In this document: piece by piece, positions 26,732 to 33,968 of the stretch | Layout of the letters: every line of letters starts with the position of its first letter | How positions within the stretch are numbered: the stretch's first letter is position 1 | Origin: JAOTYV01 sp041557595 | GTDB taxonomy: Bacteria > Pseudomonadota > Alphaproteobacteria > UBA8366 | Reading direction: 5' to 3' | DNA length: 64,000 nucleotides | Assembly (NCBI GenBank): GCA_041557595.1 | Contig: JBFFGE010000002.1 | Location: forward strand, 18,745 to 82,744 | Made by a program: the position numbers and the translations under genes | The notes under the pieces: model-generated | What the model was told of the DNA's origin: nothing | The model's input: the letters and a program-made list of their open reading frames with translations, nothing else | Database searches by the model: none

Positions 26732-27640
26732 ATGACCAGCGAAAAGACGCAACTCCGAAAGAACTGGCTCGAACGGGCCGGGATATTGACCGAGGCCCTG
26801 CCCTATATGCGGCGTCATGCGGGCCATACCTTCGTCATCAAGTATGGCGGTCACGCCATGGGGGACGCGGACCTCGCCGCCGTTTTCGCGCGCGACGTCG
26901 TGTTGCTGAAGCAGGTCGGCATCAACCCCGTCGTCGTGCATGGCGGCGGCCCGCAGATCGGCGCGATGCTCGAACGGTTGATGATCAAGAGCGATTTTGT
27001 CGACGGGCTGCGCGTGACCGATGCGGCGACCGTGGAAATCGTCGAAATGGTGTTGTCCGGCCAGATCAACAAACAGATCGTCGCCAGCATCGCCGATGCC
27101 GGCGGCCGCGCGGTCGGCATTTCCGGCAAGGATGGCGGATTGATCCATGTGCGCAAACTCGAACGGACGGTGCGCGATCCGGATTCCAACATCGAAAAGG
27201 TGGTCGATCTCGGGTTCGTCGGCGATCCCGACCATGTGGATCCGCATATCCTGAACGTATTGCGCGACACCGATATCATCCCGGTGATCGCGCCGCTCGG
27301 CGTCGACGCGGCGGGCCAGACCTTCAACATCAACGCGGACACGGTGGCCGGCGCCATCGCCGCCGCGCTCGGGGCGACGCGGTTGCTCCTGCTCACCGAT
27401 GTCGAAGGCGTGCTTGACAAGGACGGCGCGCTGATACCGGAAATGACGGTGCAGGACGCGGCGGCGCGGCGCAAGGACGGCACTCTCACCGGCGGCATGA
27501 TTCCCAAGGTGGAGACCTGTGTCGATGCGGTCGACAAGGGCGTCGAAGGGTCGGTCATTCTCGACGGACGGGTACCGCACGCCATTCTGCTGGAACTCTT
27601 CACGGAGCACGGATCGGGCACCCTGATCCGCGCGGGCTAG
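26732..27640 (+). CDS. argB: Acetylglutamate kinase
   Basis: Phosphorylates N-acetylglutamate in arginine synthesis. 302 aa; FVIKYGGHAMGD, VVHGGGPQIG, LFTDVEGV-like LLTDVEGVLDKDG and LTGGMIPKVETC match ArgB, and the N-terminal helix suggests the arginine-regulated hexameric type. The Met at 26732 is chosen as the family start. Confidence 0.96.
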   Translation: MTSEKTQLRKNWLERAGILTEALPYMRRHAGHTFVIKYGGHAMGDADLAAVFARDVVLLKQVGINPVVVHGGGPQIGAMLERLMIKSDFVDGLRVTDAATVEIVEMVLSGQINKQIVASIADAGGRAVGISGKDGGLIHVRKLERTVRDPDSNIEKVVDLGFVGDPDHVDPHILNVLRDTDIIPVIAPLGVDAAGQTFNINADTVAGAIAAALGATRLLLLTDVEGVLDKDGALIPEMTVQDAAARRKDGTLTGGMIPKVETCVDAVDKGVEGSVILDGRVPHAILLELFTEHGSGTLIRAG

Positions 27641-27654
27641 AGCCGGACGACGCC

Positions 27655-28320
27655 ATGACCGAGGCCCTTCGAGAGTCGGCGTGCTGGATCTTCGATCTCG
27701 ACAACACACTGTACCCGGCGGCCTGCAACCTTTTCGTGCAGGTGGACCAGCGGATCCAGCAATTCGTGATGGATCGCCTGCAGCTCGGCCCGGATCAGGC
27801 GCGCGGCATCCAGAAAGAATATTTCCACCAATACGGCACCACCTTGAACGGCCTGATCCGCCACCACGATGTCGAACCGGGTGTCTACCTCGACTATGTC
27901 CACGATATCGACGTCACGCCGGTGCCGCCGAGCCCGGCGCTCGATGCTGCGCTCGGCCGCTTGCCCGGGCGCAAGCTGGTCTACACCAACGGCTCGGTGC
28001 CGCATGCGGATCGCGTGATGCAGCGCCTCGGCATTTCGCATCATTTCGACGGGATATTCGATATCGTCGCGGCCGACTATGTGCCCAAGCCGGATCCCGG
28101 CGCCTATGACGAATTCATTCGCCGGTTTCAGGTCGCGCCGACCGATGCGGTAATGGTCGAGGATATCGCCCGCAACCTCGCGCCCGCGCACGCCCTTGGC
28201 ATTACGACGGTCTGGTTGCGCAGCGATCATCATTGGTCCGGCGGCAGCGCGGACGATCCGCATATCGACCATGTGATCGACGATTTGGTGGATTGGCTCG
28301 ACACGGTCGTCCCGGAATAA
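27655..28320 (+). CDS. HAD-family pyrimidine 5'-nucleotidase
   Basis: HAD hydrolase of 221 aa with nucleophile Asp14 and Asp16 in FDLDNTLYP, motif II YTNGS, motif III lysine in KPDPGAY and motif IV VMVEDIARNL. The pattern DLDNTLYP...A..YF..YGTTL.GL matches the SDT1/Phm8-like pyrimidine nucleotidases, which often follow argB in alphaproteobacteria. Exact substrate is inferred from family. Confidence 0.85.
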   Translation: MTEALRESACWIFDLDNTLYPAACNLFVQVDQRIQQFVMDRLQLGPDQARGIQKEYFHQYGTTLNGLIRHHDVEPGVYLDYVHDIDVTPVPPSPALDAALGRLPGRKLVYTNGSVPHADRVMQRLGISHHFDGIFDIVAADYVPKPDPGAYDEFIRRFQVAPTDAVMVEDIARNLAPAHALGITTVWLRSDHHWSGGSADDPHIDHVIDDLVDWLDTVVPE

Positions 28321-28454
28321 GCCAGGCGGGCGCCGGGACGCCAAGATAGCGGACCGTTGCTTGCGACGGCCTTGCGGACGCGGCAAGCTGTGTTCCTGAA
28401 CGAATTGCGCGGTGGTGCGCCGAATGCCTAATTCACAAAAGGGAGCGGACAGCG

Positions 28455-28841
28455 ATGCACAAACGAATCGACCATATGGTGGTGCGGGTAAAGGATCTTG
28501 ACGAGAGCCTGCGGGCCTACCAGGACAAGCTCGGCATGACGGTGAGCAAGGGGCCGGACGATATCCCCAATCTGGGAATGCGGCGCGCTATCCTGCCGAT
28601 GGGCGATAGCGGCCAATTCATCGAGCTTGCGGAACCGCTGGGAGAAGGCGGCGCCATCGGACGGTCTTTGGAGCGCTACGGCGAAGGCGTTCACCTGGTG
28701 GCGCTCGCGGTGGACGATTTGGCGAAGGCGGTCGAGCAGATGAAGGCGAACGGCACGCAGCTTATCGAGGCCGGGGCCCAGGTATTCATTCATCCCCGCG
28801 AGTCGCATGGCGTGCTCTATCAGCTCGTTGAGCGCAAATAA
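28455..28841 (+). CDS. VOC (glyoxalase-fold) metalloprotein
   Basis: One vicinal-oxygen-chelate domain pair in 128 aa. His7, Glu57, His80 and Gln123 occupy the positions that bind metal in the family; the last is more often Glu. The pattern is close to methylmalonyl-CoA epimerase and glyoxalase I, but size and context do not settle the substrate. GGGAGCGG precedes the ATG. Confidence 0.75.
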   Translation: MHKRIDHMVVRVKDLDESLRAYQDKLGMTVSKGPDDIPNLGMRRAILPMGDSGQFIELAEPLGEGGAIGRSLERYGEGVHLVALAVDDLAKAVEQMKANGTQLIEAGAQVFIHPRESHGVLYQLVERK

Positions 28842-28861
28842 GTCCGTCGGGCCGCGGCCAT

Positions 28862-28895
28862 GATCATAGGGCGCCGCAAATGTGCGCCTATGATC
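28862..28895. terminator. Hairpin shared by two convergent genes
   Basis: GATCATAGG (28862-28870) and CCTATGATC (28887-28895) with an inner CGC/GCG pairing. It lies between the VOC gene and mlaC and contains the mlaC stop codon. No T-run follows, so it may be a bidirectional terminator or an RNA-stability hairpin. Its loop region resembles that of the 16578 hairpin. Confidence 0.5.
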
Positions 28896-29556
28896 CCGGC
28901 CGGTTACCGATCGCCGCTGCTTCAAGGTCGGAAAGACGTGTCTGCAGGTGCAGAAGAAATCCGTCGATACCGCGTTTCTCGATGATCGCGGCAAAATCGG
29001 CCCGCTGAATTATGATCATGCTGACGCCCTCGACGATGACGTCGACGATCCGCGGCCCCGAGGTGAATTGTCGGACGCGCCAGTCGACTTTCAAGGGCTT
29101 CGGCGTCTTCGGTCCGACGATATGGGTGCGCACCAGCACGTCGCTGCGTCCAACCGCCCTGTCGCCAAGCACCCGCACCGATTGATCGGAATACCCGTTC
29201 AGCCGGATCAAATAATATTTGACCAGCCATTCCTCGAAGAGTTTGCCGTATTGCTGCCGCTGATCGGGTGACAGGCGGCTCCAATGCTTGCCCACGACAA
29301 ACCGGCTGATGTGGCCAACCGCGAAGTTTTTGGTCAGCAGCGATTGAAACCGCGTTTCGCGGGCCTCGAAGGATCCTTGCCGGTGGTCCAATACGCGGAT
29401 GGCGTCCTGCGCCAGCGCCGTGATGAACAGGGCTGGATCGGTTGTATCGGGTCCGCGGGCGGCGGCGGCGCCGATATGGAAGAGCCCGGCAAGCGCCATC
29501 CCCAGGATGACCGAGGCGACGACGATGCCGAGTGTATTGGAAATTTTCTTTGTCAT
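28888..29556 (-). CDS. MlaC-type phospholipid-binding protein
   Basis: Exported protein of 222 aa with an N-terminal hydrophobic signal and the MlaC/Ttg2D domain: FQSLLTKNFAVGHISRFVVG, LSPDQRQQYGKLFEEWLVKYY, VDWRVRQFTSGPRIVDVIVE, GVSMIIIQRADFAAII. In the Mla system this protein carries phospholipids across the periplasm. No mlaA, D, E or F genes are nearby. Confidence 0.88.
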   Translation of the reverse strand: MTKKISNTLGIVVASVILGMALAGLFHIGAAAARGPDTTDPALFITALAQDAIRVLDHRQGSFEARETRFQSLLTKNFAVGHISRFVVGKHWSRLSPDQRQQYGKLFEEWLVKYYLIRLNGYSDQSVRVLGDRAVGRSDVLVRTHIVGPKTPKPLKVDWRVRQFTSGPRIVDVIVEGVSMIIIQRADFAAIIEKRGIDGFLLHLQTRLSDLEAAAIGNRPGS

Positions 29557-29578
29557 TTGAGTTTGCTCCCGGAGATCT

Positions 29579-29684
29579 GGACCATTTTTTGCCTAAGGTG
29601 GCTTATATGAAATGGTCTATCTCTTGGTTTCCTTCGCAAATACGTCGTCGCGAACCGTTTCGGTTCGCTCGGGATTTGCTCTAG
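29579..29684 (+). repeat. Dispersed structured repeat, family 2, copy B
   Basis: 106 bp, second copy of the element at 19065-19169; the last 50 bp are identical. Here the first hairpin GACCATTT/AAATGGTC is perfect. The terminal CTCTAG supplies the TAG stop (read on the minus strand) of the cupredoxin gene. Confidence 0.9.
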
Positions 29685-30031
29685 TTGTTCCGGAGATCGA
29701 CGCGCCCGGTCATGGAGGGATGGAAGATGCAGAAATACGCCTGCGAAAGACCTTCCGAGACGACCAGTTCCCATTGTCCGTTCGGGGCGATCGATCCGGA
29801 ATCCCAGCTTCGGTCCTTGGCCGTTGCGGTGTGGGGAACGAAATCCTTGTTCACCCAGACAATGGTGTCGCCGGGTTTGATCTTCTGATCCGGGGCTACG
29901 AACTTGAATTTCTGGATGGCGATGACGATGCGGTTTCCCTCGGCTGCGAAGCCAGGGCCCGACGGATGAAAAGCGATTGTGGCGGCGAGTGCCGCCACAA
30001 TCAGCTTCGGCGCAAGGATGCGACGGAACAT
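29681..30031 (-). CDS. Exported cupredoxin (amicyanin/plastocyanin-like)
   Basis: Signal peptide to about residue 30 (GPGFAAEG), then a single blue-copper domain of about 85 residues. The type I copper ligands are visible as His67 (FVPHTA), Cys101, His104 and Met107 (YFCIFHPSM). Likely a small periplasmic electron carrier. Its start is 5 bp from the DUF4142 stop, and its stop codon lies inside repeat copy B, so its last residues may have been set by the repeat. Confidence 0.88.
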   Translation of the reverse strand: MFRRILAPKLIVAALAATIAFHPSGPGFAAEGNRIVIAIQKFKFVAPDQKIKPGDTIVWVNKDFVPHTATAKDRSWDSGSIAPNGQWELVVSEGLSQAYFCIFHPSMTGRVDLRNN

Positions 30032-30036
30032 CGCCG

Positions 30037-30567
30037 TCAGCTTCCGATCGCTGAGACCATATGCTCGGCGTGCTTTTCATGCGCCTTGAATATGATCAGT
30101 GCGTCCCGGAACAGGGCCTTGACCTCGGGGTTCTCGATGTTCGGGATAAACGTCTTCTCGACGAGGTTATTGACCGATTTATGGTAGGCAAATTCATTTT
30201 CCGCATAGCGGCGATCAAATTCCGCGCCGCTCAACCGGCTCATTTCCTCGACCAGCTTGTCGGAACCCGCGGTGAGTTGCTGGCTGAGAAAATTGTCCTG
30301 GGCCGAGGCCTTGAGTTTCTTCAACAGCACCAGCGCCCGCTCGTTGACCGCGCTGTGATCGCGGATCATGGTTTTCGCGAATTCGTGGATCGCCGGATTC
30401 TTGGATTTCGCCAGCGCGAGATAGGCATAGCGGATGTCGATCGAGTCGGCGGTGTACGCCACATGCGCGATTTCGAGATCGTTGAGTTCGGCGGGTGACT
30501 TCGCATCGGCGGTCACGGTCATGATCGCCAGCAGAGCCAAGGGGGCTACGAGGAACTTCTTCAACAT
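30037..30567 (-). CDS. Exported DUF4142 protein
   Basis: 176 aa with a signal peptide (LALLAIMTVTADA) and an all-helical DUF4142 domain, a ferritin-like bundle of unknown function (IRDHSAVNERALVLLKKL, NEFAYHKSVNNLVEKTFIP, FKAHEKHAEHM). AGGAGA stands seven bases before the ATG at 30567. Forms an apparent unit with the cupredoxin. Confidence 0.85.
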   Translation of the reverse strand: MLKKFLVAPLALLAIMTVTADAKSPAELNDLEIAHVAYTADSIDIRYAYLALAKSKNPAIHEFAKTMIRDHSAVNERALVLLKKLKASAQDNFLSQQLTAGSDKLVEEMSRLSGAEFDRRYAENEFAYHKSVNNLVEKTFIPNIENPEVKALFRDALIIFKAHEKHAEHMVSAIGS

Positions 30568-30635
30568 TGTATCGTCTCCTGTCATGGGATTGCGTTGCGA
30601 CAGGGGGAATTCCCTGTCGGTATTTCCGCCAGCTG

Positions 30636-31136
30636 TCAGCTGAGGTCGTTCGGGGTTTTGGTCGCGATTTTCGACCAGTTTCGGTCGGCTCTTTTGATGA
30701 AGCCGGGAATGTCCGACCGCCAGAGCTTCTGAACCTCTGGATTGAGGTTCAGGTAGAGTTTCCCGGCGACGATCCGCCATTGCTGCGGGTCGCCGTCAAA
30801 CTTTGCACCGACGGCAACGCCATAGGCGCAATAGCCGCCGTATTGCGGCAGGTATTTTTCCGGATCGTCCGTGAAGGCCTTGAGGTGATCTTCGCTGGCG
30901 AACCGGTAGGTTGCGTCGTTGTGAACGGCGGAGAATTTGGCACGGCCGATCGTCGGACGGCCTTTTTTGAAATAGGCGACGACGTCGTAGCCATGCACCG
31001 CGAGGCCGTATCCTTTCGCGGTCAAGCCGTACGAGACATTTGTGTCGGCCTTGGTGCCGGCAACGTTCGCCGCGACCAGGCCGGCAAACACCGTCAGCAC
31101 GGTGAAGGCGGCGATGAAACTGCGAATGAGCGACAT
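30636..31136 (-). CDS. YHS-domain protein, exported
   Basis: 166 aa with a signal peptide and one YHS domain: VHGYDVVAYFKKGRPTIGRA, FASEDHLKAFTDDPEKYLPQYGGYCAYGVA, then a C-terminal extension LYLNLNPEVQKLWRSDIPGF. YHS domains often bind metals, especially copper or heavy metals, but this subgroup is uncharacterised. Confidence 0.88.
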   Translation of the reverse strand: MSLIRSFIAAFTVLTVFAGLVAANVAGTKADTNVSYGLTAKGYGLAVHGYDVVAYFKKGRPTIGRAKFSAVHNDATYRFASEDHLKAFTDDPEKYLPQYGGYCAYGVAVGAKFDGDPQQWRIVAGKLYLNLNPEVQKLWRSDIPGFIKRADRNWSKIATKTPNDLS

Positions 31137-31175
31137 GAGGATCTTCCTTCTCTGGTGGGGTGTCGCCGCGCCGGC

Positions 31176-31463
31176 TTATGCGGCGTGCTGCGTTGCGGCC
31201 GGGTTCGCGTTGGGGCTAACGGCCATGGCGCCTGTGACAGCGTTTTCGGCAATGGCGCCGTCGCCGAATGTCGACAGCGCGTCGATCGCCGCGCGGATCA
31301 TGCGCTTTTCGTTACGGATGACGATGTCGGGCGCCTGCATGCGGATGAGCCGCTTGAGCCGGTTGTTGCGGGTGATCACGCGGCGGTACAGATCCAGCCG
31401 ACCCATCGGGCGATCGATGCGGTGACGGGATTGGCTGGCGGTCCGGGTTGGATGTCGTGCCAT
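31176..31463 (-). CDS. Stand-alone RNA polymerase beta' clamp-helix fragment protein
   Basis: 95 codons. Residues 23-67 read LDLYRRVITRNNRLKRL, then APDIVIRNEKRMIRAAIDAL, and match E. coli RpoC (DLYRRVINRNNRLKRL ... [20 protein letters not shown]) almost residue for residue. That RpoC region is the paired clamp helices, the main docking site for sigma region 2.2. The residues outside 23-78 do not resemble RpoC. A clear GGAGG lies eight bases before the ATG at 31463, and there is no frameshift, so the gene looks expressible and kept. It follows the AhpD remnant and precedes the YHS gene by 39 bp. Function unknown; a sigma-binding role is inference. Confidence 0.8.
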   Translation of the reverse strand: MARHPTRTASQSRHRIDRPMGRLDLYRRVITRNNRLKRLIRMQAPDIVIRNEKRMIRAAIDALSTFGDGAIAENAVTGAMAVSPNANPAATQHAA

Positions 31464-31553
31464 GATCGATTTCCTCCGTCTGCTTGTCGGTTCGTGGTTT
31501 TCGTTACCGGCGGTGGTGCGTTTGGCCTTATGTCCGTGGCCGCCGGGGTGGAT

Positions 31554-31570
31554 CGACCGGTTACCGGTCG
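31554..31570. promoter_or_regulatory. Perfect inverted repeat upstream of the beta'-like gene
   Basis: CGACCGGTTACCGGTCG, two 8-bp arms around one base, 91 bp before the beta'-like start. A third copy of the half site ACCGGTCG lies at 31600-31607. It could be an operator or the terminator of the AhpD remnant. Confidence 0.45.
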
Positions 31571-31620
31571 GGGCCGCTGCCGCCCGCTGCGACGCGGCAA
31601 CCGGTCGACCCGGGGGAGGC

Positions 31621-32175
31621 TTAAGCGGCGAGCGGAACCGCGGCCGTGTCGACAACCGGGAAGTCGATGTCGGTGTCCACGATATGGTTGAAGTAGTTGG
31701 TGAAGAGGTTGGCGCCGATATGCGTCACGATCTCGACGATTTCGCCGTCGCTGAAGTTTGCGGCCCGCAGCGCGCCCATATCCGTGTCATCGATCCGGCC
31801 TCGCCGGTCGACCACCTTGCGGACGAAGGTCAGGGCCGCCTGTGTCGTGCCGTCCTGCGACTAACCGTGCAGATTGCGGCCGAGTTCCTGTTCATCGACG
31901 CCGGCGCCCTTGCCCATCAGGGTGTGCGCGGAGGCGCAATAGTTGCAGTTGTTGGCGCCGGCCACGGTCAGGGCGATCTGTTCCCGCAATTGCGGGCTCA
32001 GCTGGCCCTGCCCGAGCGCGGTATTGAGCGCGAGGTACCCCTCGAGCACTTTGGGAGACTGGGCGAAGGTCGCGAAGATGTTCGGGACGACACCGATCGC
32101 GGCTTTGACGCCATCCAATAATTCCTTGGCGCTGCCTGTGGCGGTCGCCGGGTCGACGGGTTTGATGCGGGGCAT
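31621..32175 (-). pseudogene. AhpD-like carboxymuconolactone decarboxylase family gene with an amber stop
   Basis: The frame runs 185 codons from the ATG at 32175 to TAA at 31621 but has one internal TAG at 31861-31863 (codon 105). Before it are the CxxC (Cys77, Cys80) and His84 of the AhpD active site (NNCNYCASAH); after it, in the same frame, come TQAALTFVRKVVDRRGRI, FSDGEIVEIVTHIGANLFTN and NHIVDTDIDFPV, the usual C-terminal half. A single base change explains the break. Alternatives are a sequencing error or a truncated 104-residue product. It diverges from the TetR gene. Confidence 0.85.
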
Positions 32176-32246
32176 GGGGATTTTCCTTTCGGGTTCGATC
32201 TAGCGGCTGCGGGAAACAGGTCTGTCTCCCTATCGACCCAACAGGT

Positions 32247-32260
32247 ATACTGATCGGTAT
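32247..32260. promoter_or_regulatory. TetR operator, copy 1
   Basis: ATACTGATCGGTAT, a near-perfect palindrome (ATAC-GATC-GTAT core), 72 bp before the AhpD-like start. The same 14-mer, followed by CC in both cases, recurs at 32377-32390. Confidence 0.75.
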
Positions 32261-32352
32261 CCTTTCGCAAGCCCAGCTACCGATAATTTTTGCAAGAAAT
32301 CGTCACAAAATCGTGAGGAAACCCGGGAATTTTATTTAATTCAATGAAATTC

Positions 32353-32381
32353 TTGAAAATTCACCCATATTAAAGGATACT
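32353..32381 (+). promoter_or_regulatory. Promoter of the TetR gene
   Basis: TTGAAA (32353-32358), 17 bp, GATACT (32376-32381). The -10 box overlaps operator copy 2, so bound repressor would block it: autorepression. Confidence 0.55.
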
Positions 32382-32390
32382 GATCGGTAT
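32377..32390. promoter_or_regulatory. TetR operator, copy 2
   Basis: ATACTGATCGGTAT within the wider palindrome GGATACTGATCGGTATCC (32375-32392), 18 bp before the TetR start and overlapping its -10 box. Confidence 0.75.
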
Positions 32391-32407
32391 CCGATATTGA
32401 GGAAATC

Positions 32408-32995
32408 ATGTCTCTATCTGAACGGCGAGAACACCTGATCGACACGGCAATTCGGTTATTCGCCGAGCACGGCTATCATGCCACCGGCATCGACACGATC
32501 CTGAAGAGCGCTGGCGTCTCCAAGAAGACGCTGTATCGGCATTTCCGGTCGAAGGACGAGCTGATCCTTGCCGCCCTGCGCAAATATGACGGCCTGTTCC
32601 GGAACAGCTTCATGCGTCAGGTTGAAGAACAGGCAGCGACACCCCGCGACCGTTTGCTGGCGGTGTTCGATGTCGCCGAAGCCTGGTTCGGTCAAAGCAG
32701 CTTCTATGGATGCATGTTCATCAATGCGATCGGCGAGTACTCCGACGACGACACGCCGATCCGTCAGGTGTGCAAGGAGTTCAAGGCGCTGATGCGCTCT
32801 TATATTCGTGACTTGTGCATACAGGCGGAAATCCCGGACGGCGCCCTGCTGGCCGAAGAACTGGCGCTTCTCCTCGAAGGCGCCATCGTCACCGCGCAGG
32901 TATCGCAGGATCGACAGCGTGCGGCGAGGATAGCGAAGATCGCGGCCGGCGCATTGATCGAACGGGCGGACTCGGTATTGCCTGCCACAACGTAA
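32408..32995 (+). CDS. TetR/AcrR family transcriptional regulator
   Basis: 195 aa. The N-terminal helix-turn-helix is clear (LIDTAIRLFAEHGYHATGID, then AGVSKKTLYRHFRSKDELIL). The C-terminal ligand domain (FYGCMFINAIGEYSDDD) resembles regulators that control AhpD-like or glyoxalase/oxidoreductase genes. Two identical operators lie in the divergent gap, one over its own promoter and one in front of the AhpD remnant, so it probably represses both directions. The inducer is unknown. Confidence 0.92.
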   Translation: MSLSERREHLIDTAIRLFAEHGYHATGIDTILKSAGVSKKTLYRHFRSKDELILAALRKYDGLFRNSFMRQVEEQAATPRDRLLAVFDVAEAWFGQSSFYGCMFINAIGEYSDDDTPIRQVCKEFKALMRSYIRDLCIQAEIPDGALLAEELALLLEGAIVTAQVSQDRQRAARIAKIAAGALIERADSVLPATT

Positions 32996-33047
32996 TGGGA
33001 CGGCCCGGCGCCGGCGGCACTCGATAGCGCGGCGCTCGGAGGTGTGC

Positions 33048-33076
33048 TTGACACCCCCTGCCTTCTTGCTCAAAGT
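33048..33076 (+). promoter_or_regulatory. Candidate dapD promoter
   Basis: TTGACA (33048-33053), 17 bp, CAAAGT (33071-33076), 44 bp before dapD. The -35 is perfect, the -10 weak, like that of metX. Confidence 0.4.
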
Positions 33077-33119
33077 CGGGCCGATTTCCTTGGAAAATGT
33101 GGAAAAACAGGTGGTGCCC

Positions 33120-33962
33120 ATGAGCCAGTCAGATCTTCAATCGGCAGTCGATGTCGCCTGGGAAGACCGGGAATCGATAAATTCGGGCACCAAGGGGGCG
33201 GTGCGCGATGCCATCGAAACCGCGCTCGACCTGCTCGACAGCGGCCAGGCCCGCGTCGCGGAGAAGGGCCCGGACGGCTGGTTCGTCAATCAATGGCTCA
33301 AAAAGGCGGTCCTGCTCTCGTTTCGTCTCAACGACATGTGGGCGCAAAGCGGCGGGCCCGACGGCTCTTCCTGGTGGGACAAGGTGCCGGCGAAGACGGC
33401 CGGATGGAGCGAGAAGGATTTCAAGGAAGCCGGATTTCGCAGCGTGCCGAATTGCGTTGTTCGCCGCTCCGCCTATATCGCGCCTGGCGCGGTGCTGATG
33501 CCGAGCTTCGTCAATCTTGGCGCGCGCGTGGGCGCGAACACGATGGTCGACACCTGGGCCACGGTGGGGTCCTGCGCGCAGATCGGCGATAATTGCCACC
33601 TGTCGGGCGGTGTCGGTATCGGCGGCGTGCTGGAGCCGCTGCAGGCCGATCCGGTCATCGTCGAGGATAATTGTTTCATCGGCGCGCGTAGTGAAGTCGT
33701 CGAAGGCGTCATCGTCGAGACCGGCGCGGTGTTGTCCATGGGCGTCTTCATCGGCCAGTCGACGAAGATCGTCGATCGCGAGACGGGCGAAATCATCCGG
33801 GGCCGCGTGCCCGCCTATTCGGTCGTGGTGCCGGGCAGCCTGCCGGGAATGCCGCTGGCCGACGGCCGGCCCGGGCCGAATTTGTATTGCGCGGTGATCC
33901 TCAAGCGCGTCGACGAGGGCACCCGGGCAAAGACCTCGATCAACGACTTGCTGCGGGACTGA
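33120..33962 (+). CDS. dapD: Tetrahydrodipicolinate N-succinyltransferase
   Basis: Succinylates tetrahydrodipicolinate in the succinylase branch of lysine and diaminopimelate synthesis. 280 aa; the left-handed beta-helix repeats are visible (YIAPGAVLMPSFVNLGARVG, TWATVGSCAQIG, GGVGIGGVLEPLQA, IVEDNCFIGARSEVVEGV). ATG at 33120 is the family start; the frame continues 26 codons upstream but without support. dapE follows after 6 bp. Confidence 0.95.
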   Translation: MSQSDLQSAVDVAWEDRESINSGTKGAVRDAIETALDLLDSGQARVAEKGPDGWFVNQWLKKAVLLSFRLNDMWAQSGGPDGSSWWDKVPAKTAGWSEKDFKEAGFRSVPNCVVRRSAYIAPGAVLMPSFVNLGARVGANTMVDTWATVGSCAQIGDNCHLSGGVGIGGVLEPLQADPVIVEDNCFIGARSEVVEGVIVETGAVLSMGVFIGQSTKIVDRETGEIIRGRVPAYSVVVPGSLPGMPLADGRPGPNLYCAVILKRVDEGTRAKTSINDLLRD

Positions 33963-33968
33963 CCCGGT

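Noticed and set aside
31861..31863. Pyrrolysine or programmed readthrough at the AhpD amber codon
   Set aside because: No pyl genes or readthrough context visible; a plain mutation is simpler.
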